The position numbers were made by a program, and so were the translations under genes. The notes under the pieces are model-generated. The model saw nothing but the letters and a program-made list of their open reading frames with translations. It ran no database searches and had not been told where the DNA came from. A DNA stretch of 5,348 bases, taken from NCBI GenBank assembly GCA_007120485.1, contig SKNP01000527.1, positions 1 through 5,348 of the forward strand, written 5' to 3'. The stretch comes from Nitriliruptoraceae bacterium (lineage in GTDB: Bacteria; Actinomycetota; Nitriliruptoria; Nitriliruptorales; Nitriliruptoraceae). Position 1 is the first letter of the stretch; every line of letters begins with the position of its first letter. Shown here one piece after another: positions 1 to 5,348 of this stretch.

Positions 1-253
1 CACCGAGCGTCGACCGGGTGACCTCCCCGGAGCTCTCCCCCGCGTCCGGGTCGTCCGCAGCGCCGCTGGCATCGCTCCCGTCGGCGACGACGGCGGCATC
101 CACCTCGTCGTCACCTCCCGCGAACAGCGCGGCGCCCAACGCCAGACCGACGAACAACCCGAGCAGGCCGGTGAACAGCGGGCTGAGCCCGCCACGTTCG
201 CGCGTGGTTGACGTCGCGTCGGTCGCGGTCGCCCCCACCTGGTCGTCCGTCAC
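1..253 (-). CDS. Partial membrane-anchored protein of unknown function, downstream of hemY
   Basis: The reading frame is open from a GTG at 253 to the left edge, giving 84 visible codons. The N-terminus is polar (about 20 residues, Thr/Asp-rich, ending Arg-Glu-Arg). A hydrophobic segment at residues 23-46 follows (SPLFTGLLGLFVGLALGAAL), then a strongly acidic Asp/Ala/Gly/Ser linker that looks disordered. This suggests one N-terminal membrane anchor and an extracytoplasmic domain beyond the window. There is no lipobox cysteine. The chosen GTG has a modest GGGGA about 4 bases upstream. An in-frame GTG at 310 would add 19 residues and start only 17 bp after the hemY stop. The gap from hemY is therefore 17 or 74 bp, and co-transcription with the haem operon is plausible. 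I do not recognise the family, and the domain that would define its job is missing. Confidence 0.6.
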   Translation of the reverse strand, partial: MTDDQVGATATDATSTTRERGGLSPLFTGLLGLFVGLALGAALFAGGDDEVDAAVVADGSDASGAADDPDAGESSGEVTRSTLG

Positions 254-327
254 CTCGTCCCCGATCGAGTCGCTGCGGTCAGCATGGCGACGGTACCCCG
301 ACCGAGGCACCGGTCCGCTCGGCCCGG

Positions 328-1713
328 TCACAGCCCGGTGGCGACGGTCTCACGGACCGCATCGGCCAGGCCCTGGGCGTCGCGGGCCCGGGCCGACAGC
401 CCGAGGCCATCGAAGCTCGCGCCACCCACGTGGAGCCCGCGGGCGTCCGCAGCCTCGAGGGCGAAACGCACCCGGTCCACGCGCGCCCGGTGGCCGACGT
501 CGTACTGCGGCAGCGCGCGGGGCCAGCGCACGACCGTCCGCTCCACGGCCGGCCCGCGCAGGTGCAACGCCCATCGCACCTCGGCGTCGACGCGTTCCGC
601 CAACGTGGCGTCGTCCAGGTCGAGCGCCCGCGTGTCATCGACGCGTCCGACCGATGCTCGGACGACGAACGCCCCGCCGTCCGCGTGGTGCGGCCACTTC
701 CGGGAACTGATCGTGACCGCCTTGGTCAGGCGGCCCTCGCCGCGCGGGACCAGCACCCCCGAACCCTGCGGTGCATCGATCGCGTCCGCCGGGTCGTAGG
801 CCAGCGCCACGACGCCGACCGACGCCATGCGGATCCCCGCCAGCTCCCGCGCCGCCTCCGGGACCGGCTCGGCCAGCAGCGCGGCCGCCGCAGGCGCCGG
901 CACCGCCACCACGACGGCGTCCATCTCCTCGATCCGGTCGTCGAGGTGGAGCTGCCAACCGGACCCCGATCGCACCACGGCACGGACGGGCGTCGCCGCG
1001 CGGACCCGGTCGCCGAGCTCGCTGCACAACCGGTCGACCAGACGGGTCAGCCCACCGCGCAGGGTCAGGAACACCGGTCCGTCGGCCGGCGGTGTCTCGG
1101 CGCGATGGGCGCGCAGCGCGGCCGACAGCGACCGCTGCGGCCGCTGCGCCGCCGCCCACACCGTCGCGGTGGCTGCCTCCGCCGACAGCCGGTCGGTGTC
1201 ACCGGCGTAGACGCCACCGAGCAGCGGTTCGACCAACCGTTCGACGACCGCGGACCCGAACCGCTCCCCGATCAGGTCACCGACGCTGCGGTCACCCGCC
1301 ACCTCACGACGTCGGACCAACGGCTCGACGGCCACCCGGGCCAGCTCGAGGGGCCGAAGCACACCGCTCCTGGCGAGCGCCCGCAGGTCGGTCGGCACCC
1401 CCATCACGGTCTGCTGCGGCAGCGGCCGCAACCGACCCCGCGTCCACAGGTGGACCTGCCCGGTCGCGGGGGCGACCAGATCGTCGTCGTCGAAGCCGAG
1501 GGCCCGCACGAGCGTCTCGCCCTCCGGCTGCCGGGCGAGCAGCGCATCGGCCCCGACGTCCAACGGTCGGTCCGCCAGCTCGATCGTTCGCACCTGCCCA
1601 CCGACCCGCTCGGCCGCGTCGAACACGACGACGTCGGCGTCGTCACGCAACCACCAGGCGGTCGCCAGCCCCGTGAGCCCGGCACCGATCACCGCGACCC
1701 GTGGCCGGCTCAC
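328..1713 (-). CDS. hemY: HemY/CgoX-type FAD-dependent porphyrinogen oxidase
   Basis: This 461-residue flavoprotein belongs to the coproporphyrinogen III / protoporphyrinogen IX oxidase family. It oxidises the porphyrinogen ring with O2 late in haem synthesis. The dinucleotide-binding Rossmann motif GAGLTG is at residues 10-15, followed by the FAD-contacting stretch FDAAERVGGQVRT (31-43). Further family landmarks are VEPLLGGVYAGD (161-172), LRGGLTRLVDRL (218-229), SGVLVP (318-323), the KWPH region (339-342), RWPRALPQYDVGH (397-408) and the C-terminal FAD-binding segment HVGGASFDGLGLSA (428-441). Length is normal for the family. In actinobacteria such enzymes usually act on coproporphyrinogen III in the coproporphyrin-dependent route; that assignment comes from family knowledge, not from this sequence. 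The GTG start overlaps the stop of the upstream gene by 4 bp (GTGA), implying translational coupling. The Shine-Dalgarno is weak (GGACGGGC). Confidence 0.95.
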   Translation of the reverse strand: MSRPRVAVIGAGLTGLATAWWLRDDADVVVFDAAERVGGQVRTIELADRPLDVGADALLARQPEGETLVRALGFDDDDLVAPATGQVHLWTRGRLRPLPQQTVMGVPTDLRALARSGVLRPLELARVAVEPLVRRREVAGDRSVGDLIGERFGSAVVERLVEPLLGGVYAGDTDRLSAEAATATVWAAAQRPQRSLSAALRAHRAETPPADGPVFLTLRGGLTRLVDRLCSELGDRVRAATPVRAVVRSGSGWQLHLDDRIEEMDAVVVAVPAPAAAALLAEPVPEAARELAGIRMASVGVVALAYDPADAIDAPQGSGVLVPRGEGRLTKAVTISSRKWPHHADGGAFVVRASVGRVDDTRALDLDDATLAERVDAEVRWALHLRGPAVERTVVRWPRALPQYDVGHRARVDRVRFALEAADARGLHVGGASFDGLGLSARARDAQGLADAVRETVATGL

Positions 1714-2417
1714 CGCCCGTCCGCTTCGTCCAAGGCGTCGGTGCCGTCCGCATCGTCCAGCTCGTGGGCGGCGACGGTGTCGACGACCTCGGTGAGCAGG
1801 TCCAGCTGCGTCGACCGGCCGAGGTCCGCGGTCGTCAACCGGGCACCGAGTTCCTCCGCGACGGCGAGCAGTGCCGGGTCACCTCCCGTCCCGGGCGCGA
1901 CCGGACACTCGACGACGTCCCGCTTGCCGTGCGCCTCCACGACCGACCGCAGCGCGTCGGCCGCCGTCGGGGTCCGCGTCTCGCCGCGCCAGGCGATCGA
2001 GCGGGACGGCAACGCCACGTGGCCGGCCAGGGCCTCCGCGACCTCACGCAGGAACGCGACGTCACCGGGGTCCACGTCCTGGCCCGGGTCCGGCGCGGTG
2101 ATCAGCACGTGAGCGCCGCCACGTGCGCCCGGCGCGACCGCCTGCGCCAACCGCTCGTGCAGCGACGGCAACGCGTGCCAGGACACCACCCCGGTGTAGG
2201 CCGGCAGCTGCGCGGAGGCCCGCGCGTGCAGCTCCGGCTCGACCGGCCAGGGCACGGTCGCCATCCCGACGACCAGCCCACCAGCGTCCCCCAGCTGCTC
2301 GGCGACGTCGAGGTGGTCCTCGGCGGACGTGGCCGACACCGTCAGCCCCGTCCGCTCCGCCAGGGGTCCCGCGAGGTCGCGGCCACCGAGCAACGCCACC
2401 GACAGCGGTGTGGTCAC
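1710..2417 (-). CDS. Unrecognised 235-aa protein between hemE and hemY
   Basis: I do not recognise this protein. It is predicted to be soluble (no signal peptide or membrane segment) with an alternating strand/helix pattern. The N-terminal half (about 5-95) begins LSVALLGGRDLAG and includes VGMATVPWPVEPEL (50-63) and VVSWHALP (77-84). The C-terminal half has a strand HVLITAPDPG (103-112), a helix around 119-132, IAWRGETRTPTAADALRSVV (141-160) and DVVECPVAPGTGGDP (167-181). The tail (about 215-235) is acidic. The C-terminal half faintly resembles a CbiX/ferrochelatase half-domain, but the metal-binding histidines of those enzymes are absent, so this is only a hypothesis. The GTG start is preceded by GAGGTG with 7-base spacing and overlaps the hemE stop by 4 bp; the stop overlaps the hemY start in the same way. 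Both overlaps indicate one transcript and a role linked to haem synthesis. It is not HemQ/ChdC, which is a differently patterned chlorite-dismutase-like protein. Confidence 0.85.
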   Translation of the reverse strand: MTTPLSVALLGGRDLAGPLAERTGLTVSATSAEDHLDVAEQLGDAGGLVVGMATVPWPVEPELHARASAQLPAYTGVVSWHALPSLHERLAQAVAPGARGGAHVLITAPDPGQDVDPGDVAFLREVAEALAGHVALPSRSIAWRGETRTPTAADALRSVVEAHGKRDVVECPVAPGTGGDPALLAVAEELGARLTTADLGRSTQLDLLTEVVDTVAAHELDDADGTDALDEADGR

Positions 2418-3547
2418 GCGGACACCTCGACGTCCCCGTCGCCGTGGTCAACGCGACCGTCGGCAGCTGGGAGTGGCGCCTCGGTCGGTGACCGGACGTC
2501 GCCCTCGGTGTGGACGAGCTCGACCACGCGCTCGAGCACGCTCGGATCGGTCGCCGGCAGGACCCCGTGCCCGAGGTTGAAGATGTGATCCGGTGCTCCG
2601 TCAGCGCGACGGAGCACGTCGCGGGTGCGCTCGGCGACCTGCTCGAACGGGCCCAAGGCCAACGCCGGCTCGAGGTTGCCCTGGAACCCGACACCCTCGG
2701 GGATGCGTGCCCGCCCGACGTCGAGCGGCACGCGCCAGTCGACCCCGACGACGTCCGCGCCGGCCTGCGCCATCAGCCCGAGCAGTTCGCCGGTGGCGAC
2801 CCCGAAGTGGATCCGCGGAACGCCCAGATCGGCCAACTCCTCGAACACCCGCTGGCTGTGCGGCAACACGTGGCGCTCGTAGTCGATCGGGTTGAGCGCC
2901 CCCGCCCACGAGTCGAACAACTGCACCGCGGATGCCCCGCGGTCGACCTGCGCCTTGAGGCTCGCGATCGTGATGGAGGCGAGCTGGTCGAGCAGGCGGT
3001 GCCAGGTCAGCTCGTCGGCGTACATCAAGGCCTTGGTGTGGCTGTAGCTCTTGGACGGTCCGCCTTCGACGAGGTAGCTGGCGACCGTGAACGGAGCGCC
3101 CGCGAACCCGATCAACGGCACATCGAGCTCCTCGGCCAGGATCGAGACCGTGTCCAGCACGTACGGGACGTCCAGCTCGGGTTCGAGGTGCCGCAGCCGG
3201 GCGAGGTCCTCGCGGCGACGGATCGGCGGATCGACGACCGGACCGACGCCGGGCTCGATCCGAACGTCGATCCCGAGGGAAGCGACGGGCGTGACGATGT
3301 CGGAGAACAGGATCGCCGCGTCGGTGCCGTAACGCCGCACGGGCTGCAGGGTCACCTCCGCGGCCAGCTCCGGGGTGTGCACGACCTCCTCGAAGGTGTG
3401 CTCCTCGCGGATCGCCCGGTACTCGGGCAGGGCTCGTCCGGCCTGCCGCATGAACCACACGGGAACGGTGTCGTGCGGCTCGCCGCGACACGCCCGGATG
3501 AAGGGGCGATCGGCGTGACGAGCACGGAGCGCAGCAGGATCGATCAC
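2414..3547 (-). CDS. hemE: Uroporphyrinogen decarboxylase HemE
   Basis: HemE removes the four acetate carboxyl groups of uroporphyrinogen III to give coproporphyrinogen III, in the cytoplasm and without a cofactor. The 377 residues include family signature 1, PVWFMRQAGRALPEYR (29-44), whose arginines bind substrate carboxylates. FSDIV (81-85) contains the Asp expected at the active site. Signature 2 is IGFAGAPFTVASYLVEGG (146-163). HFGVATGELL, VVGVDWRVPL, GFQGNLEP and FNLGHGVLPATDP (323-335) follow. The start is the GTG at 3547, because AGGA lies 5 bases upstream; an earlier in-frame GTG at 3577 would add 10 residues but has no good ribosome site. The last roughly 28 residues are an acidic extension beyond the usual core. 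It lies 53 bp after the membrane-protein gene, so read-through is possible. A weak promoter candidate (CTGAGC, 17 bp, TACCGT with the -10 at 3576-3581) also sits in that gap. It is translationally coupled to the next gene. Confidence 0.97.
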   Translation of the reverse strand: MIDPAALRARHADRPFIRACRGEPHDTVPVWFMRQAGRALPEYRAIREEHTFEEVVHTPELAAEVTLQPVRRYGTDAAILFSDIVTPVASLGIDVRIEPGVGPVVDPPIRRREDLARLRHLEPELDVPYVLDTVSILAEELDVPLIGFAGAPFTVASYLVEGGPSKSYSHTKALMYADELTWHRLLDQLASITIASLKAQVDRGASAVQLFDSWAGALNPIDYERHVLPHSQRVFEELADLGVPRIHFGVATGELLGLMAQAGADVVGVDWRVPLDVGRARIPEGVGFQGNLEPALALGPFEQVAERTRDVLRRADGAPDHIFNLGHGVLPATDPSVLERVVELVHTEGDVRSPTEAPLPAADGRVDHGDGDVEVSA

Positions 3548-3552
3548 AGGGT

Positions 3553-3556
3553 TCCT
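3553..3556 (-). promoter_or_regulatory. Shine-Dalgarno site that sets the hemE start
   Basis: AGGA on the minus strand lies 5 bases before the GTG at 3547. The alternative GTG at 3577 has only a poor CTGGG-like match upstream, so this site decides the start in favour of 3547. Confidence 0.6.
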
Positions 3557-3600
3557 GGCCGGACGTGGGCCGGGCACGGTACCCAGCGCGGGCGCCCTGC

Positions 3601-4371
3601 TCAGCGGCGCCGGCTGCTCCGGCCGCGGCTACGGCTGCTCCGGCTCCGGCTCCGACCGCTGCTACGGCTCCGGCTGCTCGAGCCACGGCTGCGGGAACCG
3701 CTCCCGCGAGACGAGCTACGGGAGGCCCCGACCCCCGCCCGCGCGTTCCGGTGACGTCGGGGGTGGCGCGAGCCCGGCCCGTACCCGTTGCCGACGTACC
3801 CACGCCGACGGCGGCGTTGCCGTCCGCGACCGAAGACGCTCAGTAGGAGGACGAGACCACCGATCACCAGGAACGGCAGCGGGATCGGCAACCCGGATCC
3901 GCCGCTGAACAGCCCACCGGCGGAGGTGGTCTGGTTGTCACCGGTCGCGCCACCGCTGAGACGGTCGGCGAAGGTGGAGCTCGCGGCGACCGCGTCGTCG
4001 CTCTCGATGAGTTCGTCGAGCGCCTGGTCCACCGCCACGTCCACCTGGGCGCTGCCGTGGTCATCGCTGACCCCACCGACCTCCTCCGGCGTGATCACCA
4101 GCGCGGCACCGCCATGCTGATCGACCAACGAATCGGCGACCCCTTCGGCCCCACCGGACGGTTCGTCGGCGAGGACCGAGACCGACAGCACGAGCCCGTC
4201 CGCCTCCGCGTCGCGCACGACCTCGGTCAGCGCGGCTTCGTCGACCGCCTCGGCGCCCGCCTCGACCTCGACCCGGCTCTCGGCCGCGACCGCGACGGTC
4301 GCGACCGACAGCAGGGCGACGGACGCGAGCGCCAGCACCGCGCCGCTGCTCATGCGTTCGATCCGGTTCAC
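3601..4371 (-). CDS. Exported single-pass membrane protein, TPM-like domain, Ser/Arg-rich tail
   Basis: The 256-residue protein opens with a signal peptide or anchor: NRIERMSSG, a hydrophobic run at 10-30, and an AVA-AE signal-peptidase-like site near residue 29. An acidic domain follows (about 31-140). Its order is a DEAALTEVVRDAEADGL helix, a VLSVSVLAD strand, a helix, the strand AALVITPEEVGG (89-100), a short DVAVDQALDEL helix and a final TFADRLSG. That order resembles small TPM domains (YgcG-like) or related actinobacterial membrane proteins; similarity is by pattern only. A Gly/Ser linker leads to a transmembrane helix (about 162-180), then a basic stop-transfer patch RQRRRRR. The last 40 residues are almost only Ser, Arg and Gly. 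The family layout of signal, TPM, membrane helix and low-complexity tail fits. The GTG at 4371 is chosen for its ribosome site and signal peptide; ATG at 4353 is an alternative. Function unknown; a cell-envelope role is inferred. Confidence 0.82.
   Translation of the reverse strand: MNRIERMSSGAVLALASVALLSVATVAVAAESRVEVEAGAEAVDEAALTEVVRDAEADGLVLSVSVLADEPSGGAEGVADSLVDQHGGAALVITPEEVGGVSDDHGSAQVDVAVDQALDELIESDDAVAASSTFADRLSGGATGDNQTTSAGGLFSGGSGLPIPLPFLVIGGLVLLLSVFGRGRQRRRRRGYVGNGYGPGSRHPRRHRNARAGVGASRSSSRGSGSRSRGSSSRSRSSGRSRSRSSRSRGRSSRRR
3604..3723 (-). repeat. Ser/Arg dipeptide-rich coding repeat (C-terminal tail)
   Basis: Residues 217-256 of the membrane protein consist of SR, SSR and SRG units and end RSSRRR. 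At DNA level this is an imperfect array of six-base units of the kind CGG-AGC and CGT-AGC, visible on the plus strand as ggctcc/gctacg. The tail follows the membrane helix, so on the predicted topology it lies in the cytoplasm. Mixed Ser and Arg codons suggest the amino acid pattern is kept, not just a recent DNA slippage. Confidence 0.75.
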
Positions 4372-4376
4372 GACGG

Positions 4377-4384
4377 CCCCTCTC
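4377..4384 (-). promoter_or_regulatory. Shine-Dalgarno site that sets the start of the membrane-protein gene
   Basis: GAGAGGGG on the minus strand ends 5 bases before the GTG at 4371, with AGAGG 7 bases away. No comparable site precedes the ATG at 4353 or the ATG at 4566. The longer frame from 4566 would place 65 arginine/proline-rich residues before a clear signal peptide, so the GTG is preferred. Confidence 0.65.
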
Positions 4385-4472
4385 GCACACGATGCTCGCA
4401 ACAGACGGAGCGGACACCGGATCACGTCGGCAGCCGGCCGTCCGGAGCACACCCGAACCGCCCCCGCCGGGG

Positions 4473-4542
4473 TGATCCGTTCGCCCCGTGGTGATGGGTT
4501 CGGCTGATCCGTTCGCCCCGGCGCGCGTGATCCGTTCGCCCC
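4473..4542 (-). repeat. Three exact 15-bp direct repeats upstream of the membrane-protein gene
   Basis: The minus-strand word GGGGCGAACGGATCA occurs without mismatch at 4542-4528, 4519-4505 and 4487-4473. The intervals between copies are 8 and 17 bp. A degenerate fourth copy, reading tgatgggttcggc on the plus strand, lies at 4492-4504 and matches about 10 of 13 positions. The array begins about 100 bp before the GTG at 4371. It could be a multi-site operator or a structured 5' leader of that gene. It is too short and too irregular for a CRISPR array. Confidence 0.75.
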
Positions 4543-4549
4543 CACGATG

Positions 4550-4555
4550 AGCCTA
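4550..4555 (-). promoter_or_regulatory. Possible -10 box for the membrane-protein gene
   Basis: TAGGCT on the minus strand matches the TANNNT form of actinobacterial -10 boxes. No convincing -35 hexamer lies 16-19 bp upstream. If used, transcription would begin close to 4543, at the edge of the first 15-bp repeat, and give a leader of about 170 nt that contains the whole repeat array. Confidence 0.3.
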
Positions 4556-4715
4556 CGCCGTCGCACGGCGCGGAGAAGGTCGGATCCGGGCCTCGACCAC
4601 CTAGCTCACCGGCGGTGGGTGCACCCCATGCGACGCCAAGCGCCCATCTCCACACGGCCGGTCCGACGCCGCCATCGTCGACATGGCGCCCCGGGCACCT
4701 GCGGCCGAAGCGTGT
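4556..4715. other. Intergenic stretch, no gene seen; two small palindromes
   Basis: I see no supportable gene here. Two symmetrical sites stand out. GGGTGCACCC at 4617-4626 is a perfect 10-bp palindrome. CGCCAT and ATGGCG at 4670-4675 and 4683-4688 are 6-bp arms around a 7-base centre. Either could bind a dimeric regulator, but with this GC content both may be chance. Confidence 0.35.
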
Positions 4716-4768
4716 GTACCCGCGACCACACCTGCACGGATCTGCACACACCTCGTCGGCGGGGGTAC
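4716..4768 (-). terminator. Interrupted inverted repeat just after the rnpB 3' end
   Basis: The arms GTACCCCCGC (4768-4759) and GCGGGTAC (4723-4716) can pair with a two-base bulge, enclosing about 35 nt that hold a further weak TGCA/TGCA pairing. It begins directly after the P1 helix of rnpB, where a terminator or 3' processing structure would lie. There is no U-run, so a classic intrinsic terminator is not shown. Low confidence. Confidence 0.25.
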
Positions 4769-5158
4769 GGGAGGAGTCGGCCGGTAAGCCGGATCCTGTC
4801 CCCGCTGCCGGTTGCCCGACGGCGGGTGGCGACCATCTATCTGGGGCGTCGGTCACCCGACGCCTCGAGCGGCCTACCCGGGACCTGATGGCGGGCCACC
4901 TGCTGGTCCCTGCTCGGCCTTGCTCCGGGTGGGGCTTGCCTAGCCGCGACGGTCACCCGTCGCGCTGGTGAGCTCTTACCTCACCGTTTCACCCTTACCT
5001 GTGGGACAGCGTCCCGCAGGCGGTCTGCTCTCTGTTGCGCTTTCCGCGTGTCACCACGCCTGGGGGTTACCCAGCACCCTGCCCTGTGGAGTCCGGACTT
5101 TCCTCGCCCGGGCGTGCCGGAGCACATCCCGGACGCGGCCGCCTGGCCGGCTCCTCCC
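4769..5158 (-). ncRNA. rnpB: RNase P RNA, bacterial type A
   Basis: This is the catalytic RNA that trims 5' leaders from pre-tRNA together with the RnpA protein. The universal 5' block GAGGAAAGTCC is at 5105-5095. It forms helix P4 with the 3' block around 4799-4783 (ACAGGATCCGGCTTACC): AAG-CCGGA, with the conserved bulged U, pairs with TCCGGCTT. Other conserved blocks are GCAACAGAGAGCAGACCGCC, CAGGTAAGGGTGAAA, GGTAAGAG, CCACCCGGAGCAAGG and CCCGGGTAGGC. P13 is the GGTGAG/CTCACC hairpin at 4985-4967. Two hairpins at the P14 (4963-4946) and P18 (4864-4845) positions carry GNRA loops. The helix GGGACC/GGTCCC (4910-4880) encloses an L15 loop with GGT (4900-4898), which pairs with the tRNA CCA end. 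P1 joins 5158-5145 to 4782-4769 over 14 positions with one mismatch and sets the ends given here, so they are good to a few bases. Confidence 0.97.
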
Positions 5159-5167
5159 GTGCACACC

Positions 5168-5197
5168 AGCGTACGCCACCACGCACCGGCCTGGCAC
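5168..5197 (-). promoter_or_regulatory. Probable rnpB promoter
   Basis: The minus strand shows GTGCCA (5197-5192; 4 of 6 to TTGACA), an 18-bp spacer, then TACGCT (5173-5168; TANNNT type). The predicted start, about 7 bases downstream, falls at 5159-5161, matching the first paired base of P1 at 5158. This agreement between RNA structure and promoter position is the main support. Confidence 0.65.
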
Positions 5198-5269
5198 CGC
5201 ACTGCGTATCTCCTGACCCACCGATCACCGCCCCTGCCCCATCGCGGGGTCGAGCGGCCAGCACCTGCC

Positions 5270-5348
5270 GCCGACCGCCTCGAGACGTCTGGTCGACCGG
5301 CGGGCCCCGAGGCGTCCGCTCAGCCGGCGGGACCCGACGCGTCCGCTC
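5270..5348. repeat. 27-bp tandem repeat running off the right edge
   Basis: On the plus strand, units at 5297-5323 and 5324-5348 (25 bases visible) share ccggcggg-cccga-gcgtccgctc and differ at two positions. A decayed third unit at 5270-5296 matches about 16 of 27 positions. The period is a multiple of three. On the plus strand the two good units would read as PAGPEASAQ and PAGPDASA, but no credible start is seen, so coding status is open. The rest of 5199-5269 holds only a small CCCC/GGGG hairpin. Confidence 0.65.

Noticed and set aside
208..2112. 634-codon open frame on the plus strand
   Set aside because: It is antisense to hemY and the unknown gene, rich in Arg/Pro/Gln/His with no recognisable domain. 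It is a typical GC-rich shadow of two well-supported genes.
2510..3754. 414-codon plus-strand frame and a 400-codon minus-strand frame (2601-3803)
   Set aside because: Both lie over hemE, whose motifs are unmistakable. The alternative translations are Arg/Ala-rich low-complexity sequence.
4473..4542. CRISPR array
   Set aside because: Only three 15-bp copies with unequal gaps of 8 and 17 bp; no spacer-length regularity and no cas genes nearby.
4372..4550. Known riboswitch in the leader of the membrane-protein gene
   Set aside because: The GG-rich leader has possible hairpins, but I could not match it to the conserved core of any riboswitch class I know.
4372..4566. Longer N-terminus for the membrane protein from an ATG at 4566
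   Set aside because: It would add 65 Arg/Pro/Gly-rich residues ahead of a clear signal peptide and run through the 15-bp repeats. The GTG at 4371 has a good ribosome site.
4615..5216. Plus-strand frames of 118 and 82 codons (4615-4971 and 4968-5216)
   Set aside because: They run antisense across rnpB. Frames here reflect conserved RNA helices, a common source of false hypothetical genes.
5159..5348. Plus-strand coding frame from a GTG at 5159 through the 27-bp repeats
   Set aside because: The start would sit on the rnpB promoter with no ribosome site, and the composition before the repeats is not protein-like. A gene beyond the edge cannot be excluded.

Overview
The window is very GC-rich and every protein gene lies on the minus strand. 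Three protein genes start with GTG, the fourth and the edge fragment most likely do too, and the proteins are rich in Ala, Val, Asp and Arg. With a type A RNase P RNA and a HemE/HemY pair, this points to a high-GC actinobacterium (Actinomycetota). A deep-branching, non-model lineage is possible, but the sequence alone does not fix the taxon.

Layout, read in the direction of transcription (right to left): (1) 5199-5348 is a non-coding edge with at least two 27-bp tandem repeat units running off the window. (2) A candidate sigma-70-type promoter at 5168-5197 drives rnpB (about 5158 down to 4769), the RNA subunit of RNase P. (3) A gene-free stretch of about 400 bp (4372-4768) holds inverted repeats, a possible -10 box and three exact copies of a 15-bp repeat. 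(4) An exported, single-pass membrane protein follows (4371-3601). It has a small TPM-like extracytoplasmic domain and a striking Ser/Arg-rich C-terminal tail. (5) Next comes a compact haem-biosynthesis operon: hemE (3547-2414), an unrecognised 235-residue gene (2417-1710) and hemY (1713-328). Each junction is a 4-bp GTGA stop/start overlap. (6) A partial gene for a membrane-anchored protein begins at 253 and leaves the window on the left.

HemE decarboxylates uroporphyrinogen III to coproporphyrinogen III, and the HemY-family flavoprotein oxidises the porphyrinogen. In Gram-positive lineages this is the coproporphyrin-dependent route. The gene between them sits where Bacillus-type hemE-hemH-hemY operons carry ferrochelatase. 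It lacks ferrochelatase signatures, although its C-terminal half faintly follows a CbiX/ferrochelatase half-domain pattern without the metal-binding histidines. This is the most interesting lead in the window. The second is the triplicated 15-bp element upstream of the membrane-protein gene.
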